Part shown: positions 26,369-34,012 of the stretch, piece after piece
Layout: each line of letters opens with the position of its first letter
Position numbering within the stretch: the first letter of the stretch is position 1
NCBI GenBank assembly: GCA_004293485.1
Contig: RDYW01000045.1
Coordinates: forward strand, 1-64,000
DNA: 64,000 bases
Source: Sphingobacteriales bacterium
GTDB lineage: Bacteria > Bacteroidota > Bacteroidia > Sphingobacteriales > Sphingobacteriaceae
Direction of reading: 5' to 3'
Program-made: the position numbers and the translations under genes
The notes under the pieces: generated by a model
The model's input: the letters and a program-made list of their open reading frames with translations, nothing else
The model's database searches: none
What the model was told of the DNA's origin: nothing

Positions 26369-27574
26369 ATGAATGTTATAAGTATAAGTTTTAAAAGTTT
26401 AATGGCCAATAAGTTATCGGCTTTTTTAAATATCTTGTTAATAGCATTTGGGGTAAGTATATTAACCATTTTGCTGTTGGTAAGCAACCAAATACAAAAT
26501 AAGTTAGAAAACAACGCCCGTGGAATTGATGCCGTGGTAGGTGCAAAAGGCAGTCCGTTACAATTAATTTTAAGCAGCATTTATTATATTGATTTCCCCA
26601 CGGGCAATATACCCTTAAAAGCTGCCAACGAATTGGCCAAAAACCGAATGGTAAAACTTGCAGTGCCACTTGCCTTGGGCGATAATTTTAACGGTTACCG
26701 CATTGCTGGTACCAATAGCAGTTTTATAAAATTATACAATTTAAAACTGGCCGATGGTAAATTTTGGGATAAAGATTTTGAGGTTACGCTTGGCGCAGAT
26801 GTTGCCAAAACACAAAAACTAAAAATTGGAGATATATTTTTTGGCGCACACGGCCTAGCCGATAATAGCGATATGCACAAAAGCCACGCCTACAAAGTGG
26901 CAGGTATTTTAACCCCTAATGCCAATGTAACCGACCAATTGGTAATTACAAATATAGCCAGCGTATGGAAAATGCATCAACACGAAGACGAACACGAAGC
27001 CGAAAACCCGCTGCCCCAAAGCCCGCAGCCCGAGGCAGAAATAACCTCCTTACTTATCAAATACAAATCGCCCATATCGGTTATACTATTTCCTAAATTG
27101 GTAAACGAAACTACAAACCTACAGGCCGCATCGCCAGCCATAGAAAGTACCCGTTTGTTTTCTTTAATAGGCGTGGGAGTAGATACACTGCAATATTTTG
27201 CGATTTTGATTATGGTAATTTCGGTGGTAAGTGTTTTTATAAGTTTGTTTAACTCGCTAAAACAGCGCAAATACGATTTAGCCATTATGCGTACAATGGG
27301 TGCATCAAAAACTAAAATTTTTTTAATAGTAATTTTAGAAGGCTTTTTTTTATCGCTTTTAGGTACGTTATTAGGTTGGTTTTTGGGGCATTTGGTTTTG
27401 CAGTATTTGGGCAGTTTGCAAGATGCTGGGCAATCAAAACTAACAGGTTTTATATTTTTAACACAAGAGTTTTATTTGATTTTGGTGGGATTGTGTACTG
27501 GAATTTTTGCCGCCACACTACCAGCTATCGCAGCGTATAGGGTTAATATCTCTAAAATATTGAGTACCAACTAA
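26369..27574 (+). CDS. FtsX-like ABC permease with His-rich loop
   Basis: 401 residues with the MacB/FtsX layout: one N-terminal helix (~18-38), a large periplasmic domain (~40-270) and three C-terminal helices. The periplasmic domain carries HGLADNSDMHKSH (161-173) and HQHEDEHEAE (203-212). This metal-type His/Glu cluster is unusual for ordinary lipoprotein-release permeases and fits a zinc-related role. ..AIMRTMGASKTKIF.. is the conserved FtsX coupling helix. Last gene of the operon, followed by a terminator. Confidence 0.9.
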   Translation: MNVISISFKSLMANKLSAFLNILLIAFGVSILTILLLVSNQIQNKLENNARGIDAVVGAKGSPLQLILSSIYYIDFPTGNIPLKAANELAKNRMVKLAVPLALGDNFNGYRIAGTNSSFIKLYNLKLADGKFWDKDFEVTLGADVAKTQKLKIGDIFFGAHGLADNSDMHKSHAYKVAGILTPNANVTDQLVITNIASVWKMHQHEDEHEAENPLPQSPQPEAEITSLLIKYKSPISVILFPKLVNETTNLQAASPAIESTRLFSLIGVGVDTLQYFAILIMVISVVSVFISLFNSLKQRKYDLAIMRTMGASKTKIFLIVILEGFFLSLLGTLLGWFLGHLVLQYLGSLQDAGQSKLTGFIFLTQEFYLILVGLCTGIFAATLPAIAAYRVNISKILSTN

Positions 27575-27606
27575 ATTTTAGCTGCTACATTTTACGATAA
27601 TAGTTT

Positions 27607-27639
27607 AAAAAAAAACTGCTTTTAAAGCGGTTTTTTTTA
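27607..27639. terminator. bidirectional terminator
   Basis: A-run, then AACTGCTTT/AAAGCGGTT stem, then eight Ts. It lies between the converging permease gene and the His-ladder lipoprotein gene and should serve both. Confidence 0.85.
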
Positions 27640-28125
27640 TTTCAACTTATCTTCTACTTTAATTTTATTGTCTTGCTGCAGTATTATTTTATGGTCGGTT
27701 TCTATTTTTTTATGGTCGGCCATAAGCATTTCATCATCTTCAAGCATTTTTTTATGTTCGGCGATAATTTCTTCATCGGGTGTGTTACCGTCGGCGTGTT
27801 TTTTCTCTAGCAATTCGTGTGCTGCTATTAAAGCCGAATGTTTTTCGATTAACAAAGTATGTGATTGCAATATTTTTTCGTGTACCGCTTCTATTTTATT
27901 ATGCGCACTCGTATCGGCCTCTTCTAAAGCATTGTGTTTTGTAATAAAAGCTGCGTGTTCAGCTTCCATTGCTGTATGTGCATCTTCCAATATTTTATGG
28001 TCGGTTTCAATTTTTGCATGCTCGGCATTCAATTCTTTTTCTAGTGCTGCATTTTTTTGGTTGCAAGCTGCAAAAAATAATGAGGTTGTTAACCCAAGTG
28101 CTATAATTAGTGTTTTAGTTTTCAT
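27637..28125 (-). CDS. lipoprotein with His/Asp heptad ladder (putative zinc-binding coiled coil)
   Basis: 162 residues from the ATG at 28125, chosen because it opens a clean lipoprotein signal (..TTSLFFAAC, Cys21). The mature protein is one long coiled coil in which every seventh residue is His or Asp. Register one is 36, 43, 50, 57, 64 and 71; after a four-residue skip, 75 and then every seventh residue to 152. Fourteen of these 18 positions are His and four (71, 117, 131, 152) are Asp. This is a metal-ligand stripe along a helix, so I infer surface or periplasmic zinc capture or storage. Its promoter overlaps a putative Zur operator. No named family recognised. Confidence 0.85.
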   Translation of the reverse strand: MKTKTLIIALGLTTSLFFAACNQKNAALEKELNAEHAKIETDHKILEDAHTAMEAEHAAFITKHNALEEADTSAHNKIEAVHEKILQSHTLLIEKHSALIAAHELLEKKHADGNTPDEEIIAEHKKMLEDDEMLMADHKKIETDHKIILQQDNKIKVEDKLK

Positions 28126-28137
28126 AATTTTTTTTAA

Positions 28138-28145
28138 CAAATTTA
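28138..28145 (-). promoter_or_regulatory. -7 box of the His-ladder lipoprotein gene
   Basis: Minus-strand TAAATTTG (TAnnTTTG). A TTG 21 bases upstream (starting at 28166 on the minus strand) lies in the left arm of the operator at 28160-28178. Confidence 0.6.
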
Positions 28146-28159
28146 GGTAAAAAAACTTA

Positions 28160-28178
28160 AACGCAACAATGTTGAATT
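28160..28178. promoter_or_regulatory. putative Zur operator, divergent promoters
   Basis: AACGCAACAATGTTGAATT: two imperfect 8-bp arms (one mismatch each to AATGCAAC/GTTGCATT) around AAT. Its left arm overlaps the -33 of the lipoprotein promoter, and its right arm holds the TTG (28172-28174) that would be the -33 of the opposite promoter. Confidence 0.6.
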
Positions 28179-28194
28179 ATATTTTACAAAATGT

Positions 28195-28202
28195 TATGTT
28201 TG
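28195..28202 (+). promoter_or_regulatory. -7 box of the 68-residue protein gene
   Basis: TATGTTTG (TAnnTTTG), 23 bases after the TTG at 28172. It overlaps the left arm of the operator at 28199-28217. Leader to the ATG at 28236 about 29 bases. Confidence 0.55.
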
Positions 28203-28217
28203 CAACATTGTAGCATT
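28199..28217. promoter_or_regulatory. putative Zur operator over the -7 element
   Basis: TTTGCAAC-ATT-GTAGCATT: same core as the other three sites with one mismatch in the right arm. Together with the site at 28160 it brackets the plus-strand promoter, so repression of the 68-residue gene could be especially tight. Confidence 0.6.
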
Positions 28218-28235
28218 AACTTAAATATATTAAAA

Positions 28236-28442
28236 ATGATACCACAAACATTTGAACAATGGGCAAATTGCATCGCTAACGATTGTAAAATAAAACTTAC
28301 ACAAGAATTTGCCCAACAACGTTTAGCTGTATATGAAAACAAACAATCCAAAGAAACTCAAAACTTTATTACACTATACGGCTCGCAACATTTAGTAAAT
28401 GTTGTTTTATGGTTAAACCAAATTAACAATAGTTTTAATTAA
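28236..28442 (+). CDS. small hypothetical protein of the metal regulon
   Basis: 68 residues, soluble, mostly helical, with two cysteines near the N-terminus (..WANCIANDCKIKL..). I do not recognise a family. The ATG at 28236 was chosen over an upstream ATG at 28191 because that codon lies upstream of the -7 box and inside the operator region. Two putative Zur operators cover its promoter, so it is probably made under zinc limitation. Confidence 0.6.
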   Translation: MIPQTFEQWANCIANDCKIKLTQEFAQQRLAVYENKQSKETQNFITLYGSQHLVNVVLWLNQINNSFN

Positions 28443-28511
28443 TTAATAACCTGAATTCGATTTTATATTTTTTTTCAAAATACATTAAATCAAGAGTTTA
28501 TCACGATTTTA

Positions 28512-28652
28512 GAGCGTTAACGATTGAGGCGGCTCGCCTGCTGGCCGGCAGGCATCCTTTTTATCAATTGCCCCCGACTTTAGTCGGGGATGCAATTGAT
28601 AAAAGATACTTGCCTGCTTGGCAAGTAGGCAGCCGAAAGCGTGTTAAAACGC
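28512..28652. repeat. nested palindromic (REP/BIME-like) repeat
   Basis: About 140 bases with several nested inverted repeats. A central hairpin CCCCGACTTTAGTCGGGG (28572-28589) is flanked by TTTTATCAATTGC and GCAATTGATAAAA arms. GC-rich GCCTGC/GGCAGGC palindromes lie on both sides, and outer arms resemble AGCGTTAA../..AGCCG. G+C content is far above the surroundings. A related GC palindrome lies at 55594-55613. No open reading frame inside. Confidence 0.75.
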
Positions 28653-28723
28653 CCAAATTATTGCTAAACTGTAACTCCGAGTTTTTATTAATCGAACTCA
28701 GGTTAATAAGTAATTCAAACAAT

Positions 28724-28742
28724 AATGCAATATAGTTGCATT
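28724..28742. promoter_or_regulatory. putative Zur operator before COG0523 copy 3
   Basis: AATGCAATATAGTTGCATT: 8-bp arms with one mismatch around ATA. The TTG at 28736 in its right arm is 22 bases before a -7-like TATCTTTA, so a bound repressor would cover the -33 element. Confidence 0.65.
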
Positions 28743-28757
28743 TAAAAATCATTAAGT

Positions 28758-28765
28758 TATCTTTA
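28758..28765 (+). promoter_or_regulatory. -7-like box of COG0523 copy 3
   Basis: TATCTTTA differs from TAnnTTTG only in the last base and is 17 bases before the ATG at 28782. Spacing to the TTG in the operator is 22 bases. Confidence 0.45.
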
Positions 28766-28781
28766 CCACAAAAATTAAACT

Positions 28782-29969
28782 ATGCAATTAAAAAAACTTC
28801 CAGTAACCGTATTGAGCGGGTTTTTAGGAACAGGTAAAACCACACTTTTAAATCATATACTACATAATAAGCAAAACCTACGTGTTGCGGTAATTGTAAA
28901 CGATATGAGCGAGGTAAATATTGATGCTCAATTAATTAAAAACGAGGGGACACTATCGCGTACCGAAGAAAAATTAGTGGAAATGAGCAATGGTTGTATT
29001 TGTTGCACCTTGCGTGAAGATTTAATGATTGAGGTAGAAAAATTGGCCAAAGAAAACCGATTTGATTATTTGTTGATAGAAAGTACGGGCATATCGGAAC
29101 CTATACCCGTAGCGCAAACTTTCACTTTCGTGGATGATGAAAAAAGCATCGACCTATCGAGGTTTAGCTATGTAGATACGATGGTTACTGTAGTAGATTG
29201 CTTTAATTTTTTTAAAGATTTTGGTACAGATGAACGCCTGCAAGACCGTAACCTAACCGAAACAATGGAGGATACCCGCACCATTGTAAACCTACTTACG
29301 GACCAAATAGAGTTTGCCAACGTGATAGTTTTAAACAAAACCGATTTGGTGCAACGTGGCGATGTAAAACTTTTAAAAGCATTAATTAATAAACTAAACC
29401 CCGATGCAAAAATTATAGAAAGTGAGTTTTCTAAAATAGATTGCAAGCAGATATTAAACACAGGCTTGTTCGATTTTGAAACGGCATCAAACTCGGCAGG
29501 GTGGATAAAAGAATTAAACGAAGAGCATACACCCGAAACTGAGGAATACGGCATAGGTTCGATGGTGTTTAGAAACAATCGCCCTTTTCATCCCGCTAGG
29601 TTTACCAAGTTTTTAAACGATGATTTTCCTAACAATATTATTCGTAGCAAAGGCTTGTTTTGGATGGCCAATGCGCCCGATAATGCCGTAAATTTTTCGC
29701 AGGCTGGTGGCTCATCTCGTATGGAAAGTGCAGGTGTGTGGTGGGCAAGTATGCCTTTTGAAGAACGCATTACTTACCAAGATTTTGTAGAAAATAAAGA
29801 TTATATTGAAAAAAAATGGACAAAAGATTTTGGCGACCGTGTAAACGAATTGGTTTTTATTGCCCAAGATTTAGATAAAGATGATTTGCAAAAACAATTA
29901 GAAACTTGTTTAATAACCGATGATGAAGTGTTGCTTTACCGTAGCGGGCATAGGTTTGATGAAGTGTAA
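28782..29969 (+). CDS. COG0523 GTPase metallochaperone, copy 3 (ZigA/YciC-like)
   Basis: 395 residues with Walker A GFLGTGKTT (13-21), ..IVNDMSEVNIDA.., CICC (72-75), ..ESTGISEPIPVAQTF.. and an intact NKTD. The C-terminal half (..RPFHPARFTKFLNDDFPNNIIRSKG.., ..QAGGSSRMESAGVWWA..) is the extended type seen in the zinc-responsive ZigA/YciC(ZagA) subgroup. Those proteins deliver zinc to essential enzymes when the metal is scarce. It is monocistronic or paired with the Fur-type regulator 170 bases downstream, and has its own putative Zur operator. Confidence 0.93.
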   Translation: MQLKKLPVTVLSGFLGTGKTTLLNHILHNKQNLRVAVIVNDMSEVNIDAQLIKNEGTLSRTEEKLVEMSNGCICCTLREDLMIEVEKLAKENRFDYLLIESTGISEPIPVAQTFTFVDDEKSIDLSRFSYVDTMVTVVDCFNFFKDFGTDERLQDRNLTETMEDTRTIVNLLTDQIEFANVIVLNKTDLVQRGDVKLLKALINKLNPDAKIIESEFSKIDCKQILNTGLFDFETASNSAGWIKELNEEHTPETEEYGIGSMVFRNNRPFHPARFTKFLNDDFPNNIIRSKGLFWMANAPDNAVNFSQAGGSSRMESAGVWWASMPFEERITYQDFVENKDYIEKKWTKDFGDRVNELVFIAQDLDKDDLQKQLETCLITDDEVLLYRSGHRFDEV

Positions 29970-30141
29970 AACATTTACTTATTTTTTAAAATTTTACAGT
30001 TTTAAATAAAAAGTTAAACGTTTATATTTTTGGGTTTATGTGTTAATTTGTGAAGCTTGCTACCTTAATTTAGCGAGCTTTTGCTTTTTAAAATCAATAT
30101 CTTTTTTAAAATTAATTAATCATTATTTGTAGTTTTACCCT

Positions 30142-30579
30142 ATGCAAGCCAACCCGCAACACAACCAACTATTAGTTAAACATAACCTTAAAATAACCAC
30201 ACCACGGTTAAGTGTATTAGCGGTTTTAACCACTAGAGAAATGGCAACATCGCAGCCCGATTTAGAACAATTACTGGGTAGCAAAATAGATAGGGTTACG
30301 CTGTACCGCACCCTTAGTACATTTGAAAAAAAAGGGATTTTACATAAAGTTATGGGGGCTAATGGCACATTAAATTATGCCCTATGTTCCGGTGCTTGTA
30401 CCCAACATAACCACCACGACAAGCATGTACATTTTAATTGCACCTTATGTTTAAATGTTTACTGTTTAGATAAACTTCAAATTCCGCAGCTACAAATTCC
30501 AGATGGTTTTACAACAAAAAAAATAGATTTAATGGTAAGTGGCGTTTGCCATAAATGTAATAACGCTGATAGTAAATAA
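30142..30579 (+). CDS. zur: Fur-family metalloregulator, probably Zur
   Basis: 145 residues with the Fur fold: an N-terminal winged helix (..LKITTPRLSVLAVL.., ..DRVTLYRTLSTFEKKGILHKV..) and a C-terminal metal/dimer domain. The structural zinc cysteines are C100-x2-C103 and C136-x2-C139. A His/Cys-rich segment, CSGACTQHNHHDKHVHF (82-98), is the likely sensing site. Fur, Zur and PerR cannot be separated by eye. Position beside a COG0523 chaperone and a cluster of zinc-type genes makes Zur the best guess. No copy of the 19-bp palindrome was found in its own upstream region. Confidence 0.85.
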   Translation: MQANPQHNQLLVKHNLKITTPRLSVLAVLTTREMATSQPDLEQLLGSKIDRVTLYRTLSTFEKKGILHKVMGANGTLNYALCSGACTQHNHHDKHVHFNCTLCLNVYCLDKLQIPQLQIPDGFTTKKIDLMVSGVCHKCNNADSK

Positions 30580-30675
30580 ATATAAATTTATTAACTTCAT
30601 TTTTTATGAATTAAAGCCATTATAAGGCTAATTTTACATAAAAACAGCGCTTAAACTTGTTTATAAATTAAATTA

Positions 30676-30710
30676 TTAAACTTTATAAATCAGTAATTTA
30701 TAAAGTTTAA
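30676..30710. terminator. perfect 15-bp inverted repeat between zur and the next gene
   Basis: TTAAACTTTATAAAT and its exact complement around the loop CAGTA. There is no long T-run, but the location 97 bases after zur and 87 before the next start suggests a terminator or an operator. A/T-rich stem. Confidence 0.4.
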
Positions 30711-30796
30711 TTTAATAATAAATTTATATAAAATTTAATTTTAAGTATAACAATTGCTAAATAAATTAGTTTGTTTAGGTAAAACCATAAAATTAT

Positions 30797-33610
30797 ATGT
30801 ATAAAACATTATTAAACAGTTTATTATATGCTTTTATTTTAATAATTACATCACTGTGTTGCAAGGCGCAAATATTAGATGAAATACAAAACCCACCAGC
30901 TATAAAATTTAATCAAATTAATACCAAAAGTTTTCAAATTATATACCCCGTAGGGCTAGAAAGCGAAGCCCAAAAAGTAGCCAATACCTTAAATACCATT
31001 ATTGCCGATGTAAGTAAATCGTTGAAAAAACTCCCCCACCCTATTAGCATTATTTTACAAAACCAAGGTGTAATTTCAAATGCGTTTGTAAGTATGGCAC
31101 CAAGGCGGTCGGAGTTTTATACCATTCCCGGGCAGGAGTATGATATGCAAGATTGGGTTAATAGCCTTTGCGTACACGAGCTTAGGCATGTAGTACAGTT
31201 TGATAAAATTGCGGGATATTTGGGTAAGCCCTTGTTCGAAGAATTAAAGTTAGCTCTGTTTGGCATCGGCTTACCGCCATGGTATTTTGAGGGCGATGCG
31301 GTAGGGATTGAAACTGCATTAACCGAAGCTGGCCGTGGCCGACAGCCCGATTTTGAAATGGTTTTACGCAGCAATATTTTATCAAATAAAAAGTATAGTT
31401 ATTCTAAAAATTACCTTGGGTCTATCAAAAATTTTACCCCAGGTTATTATCCTTTGGGTTACTTTATGGTAACCAAAATGAGGCGAGATTTTGGTGCCGA
31501 TGTGTTAGATAAAACTTTAAGTAGGATGGCAAAATTTCCTTTTCGGTTTTACAATTTTTCGTCATCGTTTAAAAAAATATCGGGCTATAATACCCAACAA
31601 TTGTATGTAAAAACTATGGCCGAAATGGACAGCCTTTGGCAACACCAATACCAAAAAAATAAACCTTTAACCTATACGCCACTAAATCCTCAAACTATAA
31701 CGCCTACCAATTATCTTTTCCCTTTTTTACTGGCTAATCAAAGTATTTTATGCTTAAAAAACTCTAAAATTATAACGCCTACACTTACGTTGATATCCCC
31801 TAAAGGGAAACAAAAACACCTTTTACGCATAGGCTACCAAACCGAACTTAACCTACATTATGCCAATAATATGGTGGTATGGGACGAATACCGAAGCGAT
31901 AAACGTTTTCACCAACGCTCATTTAACGTTATCAATACCTATAATATTAATACCCAAAAATATACACAGCTAACTTTTAAAACGCGTTTATTTTCGCCAG
32001 CCTTATCGGCCAATGCCAAAACCATTGTGGCCGTAAAGGTAAGTACGCAAAATAAATTTGCGGTTGTAGAGCTAGATGCCATAAGCGGTAAGCAAATAAA
32101 TGAATATCCTAACCCGCAAAATTTTGTATTGCAATTTCCGAGGTTTGATGATTTAACTCAGCAAATAGTAGTATCGGCCGTAAGCGATAAGGGCAAAACC
32201 TTGCTGTTGTATAATAGGGCGTATAAAACGATGCAGCAAATTTTACCTTGGACGGGGGCATTGATAGCCCGCCCATTTTTTTATAAAAACGAAATTATTT
32301 ACAAAGCGCATTATAACGGTATTGATAATTTGTATAGCGTAAATTTAGTATCCCATAAAATAAAACAGCTTAGCAATGCCCAATTTGGAGCTTTTAATGG
32401 CGATATTAGCCAAGATAAGTTACTGTTTAACGATTATCAGTATAACGGATATAATATTGCGGCTTTACCTATTGATAGCGTTTACGCTAAGGCGGATACT
32501 GTTTTTAGCAATAATTTTGTGGAATATTTTAAACCACTCCTCTCTCAAGAAAGTAATAATAATGTTTTAAAAAACTTACCTCAAACGGTTTATGAACCAA
32601 AACCCTATAAAGAAATTAGTCATTTGTTTTATTTCCACAGCATTAGGCCTGTAAGCAGCAACAATAATTTTTTTGATAGCAGTATACTCGGTTTTAATAT
32701 ACTATCGAACAATAAATTAGGTACTATGGCTTTTAAGGTGGGGTATCAATACAACCAGGCAATCCAAAAAAGCCAATATAATGCGTCGTTTACTTACGCT
32801 AAATATTATCCTGTTATAACGTTTAATTATCAAAACAGGCCGCTAATGGGCTATGCCAAAACTAATAGTGGCGTTGTTCCATTTTACTGGCGTGAAAATT
32901 ATAGCCAATTAAATATACAATTACCCTATACCAGCAATTGGCTTAATCAAAAATTAAGTATGAAACTGGAAGCTGGTACCAGTTATACCCAACGCTACCA
33001 AATTAGCTTAAAGGGTACAAATTTACCTATGGAGATTAAATTTCCGCTCGATTATCAGTACACGTTTGCATTAAACCAAAGCCGTAGCCCTAGGGATTTG
33101 GCACCACGGTTTGGTCAAAATTTTAGCGTAGGCTACAGCCATTTGCCTTTTCACACGCAAAAAGGCACAATATTATTTATGCGTAGCCAATTTTATTTCC
33201 CTGGTTTATTGGCTAATCATAGCTTGCAAGCCAGTTTTAATATGCAAAATGCTAGTGGTATTTATCGTAATAATATAGATATACCACGGGCAAGTGGCTT
33301 TGCCAATATAGATGCGATAGGCAAAATTAAAAATACCTTGTTGCTTGATTATAGGTTCCCAATTGCTTACCCCGACTGGCAACTGGGGCCGTTGGCTTAC
33401 ATTAAACAAGTAAAAGGGGGTGTTTTTACAGATTTTGAAAACTTGGGCAATAGCAAAGCATTACGCACTTACGGCTTAGAGTTGCGGGCCGATATGAATT
33501 TACTGCGTTTTTATTTACCTAATTTTGATGTAGGAGGGAGGCTGATATTTCCTGTTAATAACCGTAGTAAAAAGCCTATATTCGAATTTGGTTTTAATTA
33601 TAACTTATAA
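30797..33610 (+). CDS. exported protein with HExxH motif, beta-propeller-like middle and C-terminal barrel
   Basis: 937 residues with a signal peptide (..TSLCCKAQ). The first ~270 residues resemble a peptidase-MA-type domain with HELRH (127-131) and a downstream ..PPWYFEGDAVGIET.. that could supply the third zinc ligand. Residues ~290-560 hold TolB-like propeller strands (..GKQKHLLRIGY.., ..NMVVWDEYRSDKRF..). The last ~300 look like an outer-membrane barrel ending ..FEFGFNYNL. I infer a surface-exposed zinc metalloprotease or protease-like outer-membrane protein. It starts ~220 bases after zur without a visible operator, so co-regulation is unproven. Confidence 0.75.
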   Translation: MYKTLLNSLLYAFILIITSLCCKAQILDEIQNPPAIKFNQINTKSFQIIYPVGLESEAQKVANTLNTIIADVSKSLKKLPHPISIILQNQGVISNAFVSMAPRRSEFYTIPGQEYDMQDWVNSLCVHELRHVVQFDKIAGYLGKPLFEELKLALFGIGLPPWYFEGDAVGIETALTEAGRGRQPDFEMVLRSNILSNKKYSYSKNYLGSIKNFTPGYYPLGYFMVTKMRRDFGADVLDKTLSRMAKFPFRFYNFSSSFKKISGYNTQQLYVKTMAEMDSLWQHQYQKNKPLTYTPLNPQTITPTNYLFPFLLANQSILCLKNSKIITPTLTLISPKGKQKHLLRIGYQTELNLHYANNMVVWDEYRSDKRFHQRSFNVINTYNINTQKYTQLTFKTRLFSPALSANAKTIVAVKVSTQNKFAVVELDAISGKQINEYPNPQNFVLQFPRFDDLTQQIVVSAVSDKGKTLLLYNRAYKTMQQILPWTGALIARPFFYKNEIIYKAHYNGIDNLYSVNLVSHKIKQLSNAQFGAFNGDISQDKLLFNDYQYNGYNIAALPIDSVYAKADTVFSNNFVEYFKPLLSQESNNNVLKNLPQTVYEPKPYKEISHLFYFHSIRPVSSNNNFFDSSILGFNILSNNKLGTMAFKVGYQYNQAIQKSQYNASFTYAKYYPVITFNYQNRPLMGYAKTNSGVVPFYWRENYSQLNIQLPYTSNWLNQKLSMKLEAGTSYTQRYQISLKGTNLPMEIKFPLDYQYTFALNQSRSPRDLAPRFGQNFSVGYSHLPFHTQKGTILFMRSQFYFPGLLANHSLQASFNMQNASGIYRNNIDIPRASGFANIDAIGKIKNTLLLDYRFPIAYPDWQLGPLAYIKQVKGGVFTDFENLGNSKALRTYGLELRADMNLLRFYLPNFDVGGRLIFPVNNRSKKPIFEFGFNYNL

Positions 33611-33611
33611 A

Positions 33612-33929
33612 ATGAATTTTAAAACAGTACTTATCATTTTAATTTCGGTATTGGTAACGGTACTATTGATGCAAAACGGGGGTAATGTGCCTATAAAAGT
33701 TGTCTTTATAAGTTTTACAATATCAAAAATAAGCTTAATGAGTGCCATGCTATTGCTAGGGTTTGTAGCTGGATTTTTAGTACGCAAACAAGTTACACTT
33801 CCAAAAAACCCAAAATTAAGTTACCAAAATATCCCTTTAGAAATTAACGATACCTACAACGATAAAGAATATATCTATACGCAGCCCAAAAAAGGATTGA
33901 GCAATGAAGATAGGGAGTATATTAATTAA
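33612..33929 (+). CDS. small LapA-type (DUF1049) membrane protein
   Basis: 105 residues with two transmembrane helices at about 4-21 and 36-57 and a charged cytoplasmic tail. The pattern (..LLMQNGGNVPIKVVF.., then ..SLMSAMLLLGFVAGFLVRK) is that of LapA/DUF1049 proteins, which in proteobacteria help assemble lipopolysaccharide. ATG at 33612 chosen; it begins just after the stop of the large upstream gene, suggesting coupling. Confidence 0.75.
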   Translation: MNFKTVLIILISVLVTVLLMQNGGNVPIKVVFISFTISKISLMSAMLLLGFVAGFLVRKQVTLPKNPKLSYQNIPLEINDTYNDKEYIYTQPKKGLSNEDREYIN

Positions 33930-34012
33930 GGCTATATCGTATAATTGTATTGGCTAATACACATACTTATTGTGCTAAAAAGCCAGCAAACATAACATTA
34001 TAACGAAAGGGG

